This document shows, in pieces, positions 57,269 to 61,248 of a stretch of DNA of 61,248 nucleotides (position 1 is its first letter; each line of letters starts with the position of its first letter). The notes beneath the pieces were generated by a model. That model saw only the letters and a program-made list of their open reading frames with translations. It made no database searches and was not told the DNA's origin. The translations under genes and the position numbers were made by a program. This stretch comes from Azotobacter beijerinckii (lineage in GTDB: Bacteria > Pseudomonadota > Gammaproteobacteria > Pseudomonadales > Pseudomonadaceae). Location: NCBI RefSeq assembly GCF_900110885.1, contig NZ_FOFJ01000023.1, positions 1-61,248 of the forward strand, written 5' to 3'.

Positions 57269-59689
57269 ATGCCCGACTCCGTTGCTGCCGGCCTGCGCCT
57301 GGCACCCGATGAGCTGACCCGCCCCTTCGATCCCGCCCAGTTCGACTTCGCCAGTACCGACGAGCTGGAGCCCTTCCGCGGCGTGCTCGGTCAGGAGCGC
57401 GCGGTGGAGGCGCTGCAGTTCGGCGTGGCGATGCCGCGTCCGGGATACAATGTCTATGTCATGGGCGAACCGGGCACCGGTCGCTTCTCCTACGTCAAGC
57501 GCTATCTCCAGGCCGAAGCCAAGCGCCTGGAGACGCCGGCGGACTGGGTCTACGTCAACCACTTCGACGAGCCTCGCGAGCCGCGCTCGCTGCAACTGGC
57601 GCCGGGTAGCGCCAGCGCGTTCATCGCCGACATCAGCCTGCTGGTCGACAATCTGCTGGCGACCTTCCCGGCGGTGTTCGAGACGCCGACCTACCAGCAG
57701 AAGAAAAGCGCCATCGACCGCGGCTTCAACCAGCGCTACGACCGTGCCCTGGACAGCATCGAGCGGCAGGCGCTGGACAAGGGGATCGCCCTGTACCGCG
57801 ACAGCGCCAACATCGCCTTCACGCCGATGAAGGACGGCAAGGCGCTGGACGAGGCCGACTTCGCCCTGTTGCCGGAGGTCGAGCGCGATCGCTTCCACGA
57901 GGATATCGGCTACCTCGAGGAGCGCCTCAACGAGGAGCTGTCCAGCCTGCCGCAGTGGAAGCGCGAGTCGAGCAACCAGTTGCGCCAGCTCAACGAGGAG
58001 ACCATCACCCTGGCCCTGCAGCCGCTGCTCGCGCCGCTCTCGGAGAAGTACGCGGAAAGCGCCGGGGTCTGTGCCTATCTGCAGGCGATGCAGGTCAACC
58101 TGCTGCGCACCGTGGTCGAGCAACTGGGCGAGGAGAGCGGGACGGACGCCCAGCGGCGCACCCTGCTGGTCGAGCAGTACTGCCCGAGCCTGGTGGTCGG
58201 TCACCACAGCCAGGGCGGCGCGCCGGTGGTGTTCGAGCCGCATCCCACCTACGACAACCTGTTCGGCCGCATCGAGTACGGCACCGATCAGGGTGCGCTC
58301 TATACCAGCTATCGCCAGCTGCGCCCGGGCGCACTGCACCGCGCCAACGGCGGTTTCCTGGTACTCGAGGCGGAGAAGCTGTTCGGCGAGCCCTTCGTCT
58401 GGGATGCCCTCAAGCGCGCCCTGCATTCGCGCCAGCTGAAGATGGAGTCGCCGCTGGCCGAGCTGGGCCGGCTGGCGACCGTGACCCTCACCCCGCAGGT
58501 CATTCCGTTGCAGGTCAAGGTGGTGATCGTCGGTTCGCGCCAGCTCTACTACACGCTGCAGGACGTGGACCCGGACTTCCAGGAGATGTTCCGCGTGCTG
58601 GTGGATTTCGACGAGGAGATCCCCCTTGGCGAGGACAGCCTCGAACAGTTCGCCCAACTGCTCAAGACGCGCACCTCGGAGGAGGGCATGGCGCCCCTGA
58701 GTTCCGCGGCGGTGGCGCGCCTGGCGACCTACAGCGCACGTCTGGCCGAGCATCAGGGGCGGCTGTCGGCACGCATCGGCGATCTCTTCCAGCTGGTCAG
58801 CGAGGCCGACTTCGTCCGCCAGTTGGCCGGCGAGGCGCTGACCGACGTCGGCCACATCGAGCGCGCCCTGAAGGCCAAGGAAACCCGTACCGGACGGGTT
58901 TCGGCGCGGATTCTCGACGACATGCTCGCCGGGATCATCCTGATCGACACCGAGGGCGCGGCGATCGGCAAGTGCAACGGTTTGACCGTGCTGGAGATCG
59001 GCGACTCCGTGTTCGGTGTGCCGGCGCGGATCTCCGCCACCGTCTATCCAGGCGGTTCGGGGATCGTCGACATCGAGCGCGAGGTCAACCTCGGCCAGCC
59101 GATCCACTCCAAGGGGGTGATGATCCTCACCGGCTACCTCGGCAGCCGCTATGCTCAGGAGTTCCCCCTGGAGATCTCGGCGAGCATCGCCCTGGAGCAG
59201 TCCTACGGCTACGTCGACGGCGACAGCGCCTCCCTCGGCGAGGTCTGCACGCTGATCTCGGCACTGTCGCGTACGCCGCTCAAGCAGTGCTTCGCCATCA
59301 CCGGCTCGATCAACCAGTTCGGCGAGGTGCAGGCGGTCGGCGGGGTCAACGAGAAGATCGAGGGCTTCTTCCGGCTCTGCGAGGCGCGTGGGCTGACCGG
59401 CGAGCAGGGGGTGATCGTCCCGCGCGCCAACGTCACCAACCTGATGCTCGACGAGCGGGTGCTGCAGGCGGTGCGCGCCGGCCGTTTCCATGTCTATGCG
59501 GTGCGCCAGGTGGACGAGGCGCTCAGTCTGCTGCTCGGCGAACCGGCCGGCACGCCGGATGCCGAGGGCCGCTTCCCGGCCGGCAGCGTCAATGCGCGGG
59601 TGGTGGAGCGGCTGCGGGAAATCGCCGAAATGGGGATGGAAGAGGACCCCGGCAAGGCGAAGGAGCCGCAGATCGGCCTCCAGGAGTGA
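57269..59689 (+). CDS. Lon-like ATP-dependent protease (LonB/YcbZ type)
   Basis: 806 residues, ATG at 57269 with AAGGA upstream. N-terminal AAA-like domain (about 30-340) has a degenerate Walker A, GEPGTGRF, with Arg72 in the usual Lys place. The C-terminal S16 domain has the catalytic dyad Ser653 (DGDSASLGEV) and Lys696 (GGVNEKIEGF). Members are cytoplasmic proteases without the canonical Lon N-domain. ATPase activity may be weak given the P-loop substitution, which also occurs in relatives. Confidence 0.93.
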   Translation: MPDSVAAGLRLAPDELTRPFDPAQFDFASTDELEPFRGVLGQERAVEALQFGVAMPRPGYNVYVMGEPGTGRFSYVKRYLQAEAKRLETPADWVYVNHFDEPREPRSLQLAPGSASAFIADISLLVDNLLATFPAVFETPTYQQKKSAIDRGFNQRYDRALDSIERQALDKGIALYRDSANIAFTPMKDGKALDEADFALLPEVERDRFHEDIGYLEERLNEELSSLPQWKRESSNQLRQLNEETITLALQPLLAPLSEKYAESAGVCAYLQAMQVNLLRTVVEQLGEESGTDAQRRTLLVEQYCPSLVVGHHSQGGAPVVFEPHPTYDNLFGRIEYGTDQGALYTSYRQLRPGALHRANGGFLVLEAEKLFGEPFVWDALKRALHSRQLKMESPLAELGRLATVTLTPQVIPLQVKVVIVGSRQLYYTLQDVDPDFQEMFRVLVDFDEEIPLGEDSLEQFAQLLKTRTSEEGMAPLSSAAVARLATYSARLAEHQGRLSARIGDLFQLVSEADFVRQLAGEALTDVGHIERALKAKETRTGRVSARILDDMLAGIILIDTEGAAIGKCNGLTVLEIGDSVFGVPARISATVYPGGSGIVDIEREVNLGQPIHSKGVMILTGYLGSRYAQEFPLEISASIALEQSYGYVDGDSASLGEVCTLISALSRTPLKQCFAITGSINQFGEVQAVGGVNEKIEGFFRLCEARGLTGEQGVIVPRANVTNLMLDERVLQAVRAGRFHVYAVRQVDEALSLLLGEPAGTPDAEGRFPAGSVNARVVERLREIAEMGMEEDPGKAKEPQIGLQE

Positions 59690-59769
59690 GTGCGCCCCGG
59701 CCCGCGCGGCGGGTCGGGGTGGTCGAATGTCGCACGTCGGTTCCTCCTCGTCCCGGATCGCCCGCAGAC

Positions 59770-59778
59770 TTATCCACA
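59770..59778 (+). promoter_or_regulatory. Perfect DnaA box (TTATCCACA), left
   Basis: TTATCCACA on the plus strand, 89 bp before the small unknown gene at 59859. With the identical box at 60288 it brackets that gene. Confidence 0.7.
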
Positions 59779-59858
59779 GGCTGAATGGAAGCAAAAAGCT
59801 TTCTGGAGCGCCGTGCGGCGTGTAGGCTGAAAACACCACCCTGAAGGGGGATTGCCCT

Positions 59859-60200
59859 ATGTCACGCACGCTCTGTCTGACCCGGAACTGCCTGGGTCTG
59901 GTCATTCGCATCGAGTTGGCAGCCCGCCCGCTGGCGGGAGAGCAGGGGCTGTGGATGTTGCTCTTTGCCGCCGGCCTGTCCGGCGCGCAGCCATCCTCGG
60001 TCAAGGCGCAGGGGCCGTTTCGCGGGCCTCTGGCGGCAGAGCGGGTGCTTGACGAGGTCGCGGCGACCCTGGGCGGAGTGGGCTATCAGGCCTGCACCGA
60101 CATGCCCATCTGGCGCCTCCACCTGCAGGCCGAACTGCGTCGGCTGAACGGTCCGCGCCCGTGCCGTCCGGGCGACTGCGAATCCCGACCGGAGGGTTGA
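59859..60200 (+). CDS. Small Cys-containing hypothetical protein
   Basis: 113 residues, ATG at 59859 preceded by AAGGGGG. Mixed sequence with several cysteines (SRTLCLTRNCLG, YQACTDMP, GPRPCRPGDCE). One moderately hydrophobic segment near 31-42 (LWMLLFAAGLSG). No clear family. Lies between two DnaA boxes and upstream of the YqhA-type gene. Confidence 0.55.
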   Translation: MSRTLCLTRNCLGLVIRIELAARPLAGEQGLWMLLFAAGLSGAQPSSVKAQGPFRGPLAAERVLDEVAATLGGVGYQACTDMPIWRLHLQAELRRLNGPRPCRPGDCESRPEG

Positions 60201-60287
60201 GTGGGGCGCTGCTCGATATTTGTACGGCAGGAGCGGGAGCCCATCCACTGGGCTCTGGAGGGATTCATCCGCTCTCTGTTCACAGGG

Positions 60288-60296
60288 TTATCCACA
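60288..60296 (+). promoter_or_regulatory. Perfect DnaA box (TTATCCACA), right
   Basis: TTATCCACA on the plus strand, in the sequence GGGTTATCCACAGAAAATGGGG, quoted here only as its centre (TTATCCACAGAAAATG). It is in the same orientation as the left box, 518 bp downstream of it, and 106 bp before the YqhA-type gene. Confidence 0.7.
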
Positions 60297-60401
60297 GAAA
60301 ATGGGGATATGTTGCCGAGTGCTTCCAGCCTTCGGTAGCGTCTTTGTCCCGTTCATGCCCATGGGTATACTCGCCGCCGGTTTTGGCTGAGTGGATGCCC
60401 C

Positions 60402-60896
60402 ATGGAACGTTTTCTCGAAAATGCGATGTATGCCTCCCGCTGGCTGTTGGCACCGATCTATATCGGCCTGTCCCTGGCCCTGCTGGCGCTGACCCTGAAG
60501 TTCTTCCAGGAGCTCTACCATCTGCTGCCGCACGTGTTCGAGATGGCCGAGTCGGAGCTGATCCTGGTCCTGCTCTCGATGATCGACATCTCGCTGGTCG
60601 GCGGTCTGCTGGTGATGGTGATGATTTCCGGCTACGAGAACTTCGTGTCCCAGCTGGATATCGACGAGGGCAAGGAAAAGCTCGGCTGGCTGGGCAAGAT
60701 GGATTCCGGTTCGCTGAAGCTCAAGGTGGCCGCCTCCATCGTGGCGATCTCCTCGATCCATCTGCTGCGCGTATTCATGGATGCGCAGAAGATCCCCAAC
60801 GACAAGCTGCTGTGGTACGTGGTCATCCACATGACCTTCGTCGTTTCGGCCTTCCTCATGGGTTACATGGACAAGCTGGCCAAGCACGCCCATTGA
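60402..60896 (+). CDS. YqhA-family (TIGR00645) membrane protein
   Basis: 164 residues. Four predicted helices: about 12-33 ([20 protein letters not shown]), 53-77 ([20 protein letters not shown]), 105-125 ([20 protein letters not shown]) and 133-155 ([20 protein letters not shown]). The [14 protein letters not shown] start and [18 protein letters not shown] segment are hallmarks of this family. Inner-membrane protein, function unknown. Confidence 0.9.
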   Translation: MERFLENAMYASRWLLAPIYIGLSLALLALTLKFFQELYHLLPHVFEMAESELILVLLSMIDISLVGGLLVMVMISGYENFVSQLDIDEGKEKLGWLGKMDSGSLKLKVAASIVAISSIHLLRVFMDAQKIPNDKLLWYVVIHMTFVVSAFLMGYMDKLAKHAH

Positions 60897-60908
60897 GAGG
60901 CACCCCTT

Positions 60909-61248
60909 TCAAGGTCTTTTACTTTTCGAGGCCTTGATGAGGCGGTCGGTGGAGACATGGGCGCGAGCCGTCGCGGCATCGACCCAGGCCTTGGGCTTTT
61001 CCACCTTGGGGCCGCGCTTACTGGTCGCCACCTGGCTGGGCTTGATCTGTCGTGCCAATGCCAACAGGCGCTGTGCCAGTGTGCTGGCCGAATCGTCGGC
61101 CCAGGCGGGCCAGTGCTCCACCGCCAGCGCGACGAGCATCCCCTCGTAACGGCTTCTGACCTGCACCGCCAGGTGGTAGGGGGACGCCTCCCAGCCCTCG
61201 GGAAGCCGTTCGCGATGTGCCTGTTCCACGCTGCGCTTGAGCACCGCC
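60909..61248 (-). mobile_element. IS4-family transposase, C-terminal part (runs off window)
   Basis: The minus-strand frame enters at the window edge and stops at 60909, giving at least 111 residues. The sequence LPEGWEASPYHLAVQVRSRYEG, then LALARQIKPSQVATSKRGPKVEKPKAWVDAATARAHVSTDRL is typical of the C-terminus of IS4-type transposases in pseudomonads and Azotobacter. The methionine near 61244 is probably internal. The terminal inverted repeat would lie between this stop codon and the YqhA stop, only 12 bp away, so it may be very short or lost. Confidence 0.8.

Noticed and set aside
56768..60004. A 1078-codon open frame on the minus strand
   Set aside because: It runs antisense to the Lon-like and DksA-like genes and consists of low-complexity GC-driven sequence with no family resemblance. 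It is a codon-bias shadow.
59770..60296. Chromosomal replication origin
   Set aside because: Two DnaA boxes are present, but there is no dnaA, dnaN or rpmH nearby and no AT-rich unwinding region. Reported only as paired DnaA boxes.

Overview
The window is a GC-rich (roughly two thirds G+C) gammaproteobacterial chromosome segment. Protein sequences and gene order point to the Pseudomonadaceae: ychF-pth-rplY-prs-tRNA-Gln-ispE-lolB-TPR lipoprotein, then hemA-prfA-prmC-moeB-murI, then hemH/upp/mqo, match the core order I know from Pseudomonas. The IS4-type transposase remnant and the density of small palindromic repeats would suit Azotobacter or a P. stutzeri-group strain. That assignment is inference, because no rRNA is present. 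Nearly all of the window is housekeeping DNA. I see no prophage, CRISPR array or biosynthetic cluster.

Layout. 1-460: a decayed reading frame and the ychF terminator. 490-7445 (minus): a translation and envelope block (YchF, peptidyl-tRNA hydrolase, L25, PRPP synthase, two identical tRNA-Gln genes, IspE, LolB, a TPR lipoprotein). 7621-12511 (plus): hemA-prfA-prmC-moeB-murI. 12815-19277: FAD oxidoreductase, SDR epimerase, ferrochelatase, uracil and hypoxanthine salvage enzymes, malate:quinone oxidoreductase. 20068-24739: YajG-type lipoprotein, small conserved proteins, acyltransferase, a SRAP-domain protein lacking its catalytic residues, and an M48 metalloprotease lipoprotein. 24779-28428 (minus): two tandem GDT1/UPF0016 manganese exporters, each behind its own structured leader, then RsmC and a D-2-hydroxyacid dehydrogenase. 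28604-34589: DUF1302 outer-membrane protein, two divergent L,D-transpeptidase-fold proteins, a metallo-beta-lactamase-fold hydrolase and an OmpA lipoprotein. 34643-41477: Pta-AckA, SlyD, glutathione peroxidase, YdcH protein, RadA and a membrane methyltransferase. 41488-47385: a histidine kinase/LuxR-type regulator pair facing a CstA peptide/pyruvate-type transporter, its YbdD partner and a CobW-type GTPase. 47499-51968: GlyA, EttA, a small DUF6156-like protein and an OsmC-like protein. 52078-54076: the only accessory-looking stretch (an unknown two-gene unit, a possible insertion-sequence scar, and an AT-richer membrane-anchored methyltransferase). 54216-60896: DUF4105 and DUF3015 proteins, a DksA-like zinc-finger protein, a Lon-like protease, a small unknown protein between two perfect DnaA boxes, and a YqhA-family protein. 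60909-end: the C-terminal part of an IS4-family transposase that runs off the window.

The most noteworthy item is the pair of manganese-exporter genes. The upstream copy has a recognisable yybP-ykoY (Mn2+) riboswitch. The downstream copy has a related leader that keeps the 5' GGGGAGU and the 3' hairpin/pseudoknot but appears to have lost two of the conserved aptamer elements. Other points worth checking are the inactivated SRAP protein, an attenuator-like terminator in the acyltransferase leader, covarying tandem stem-loops in the 790-bp gap between mqo and the YajG-type gene, a TACGTA operator-like pair before cstA, and the paired DnaA boxes near 59.8-60.3 kb.
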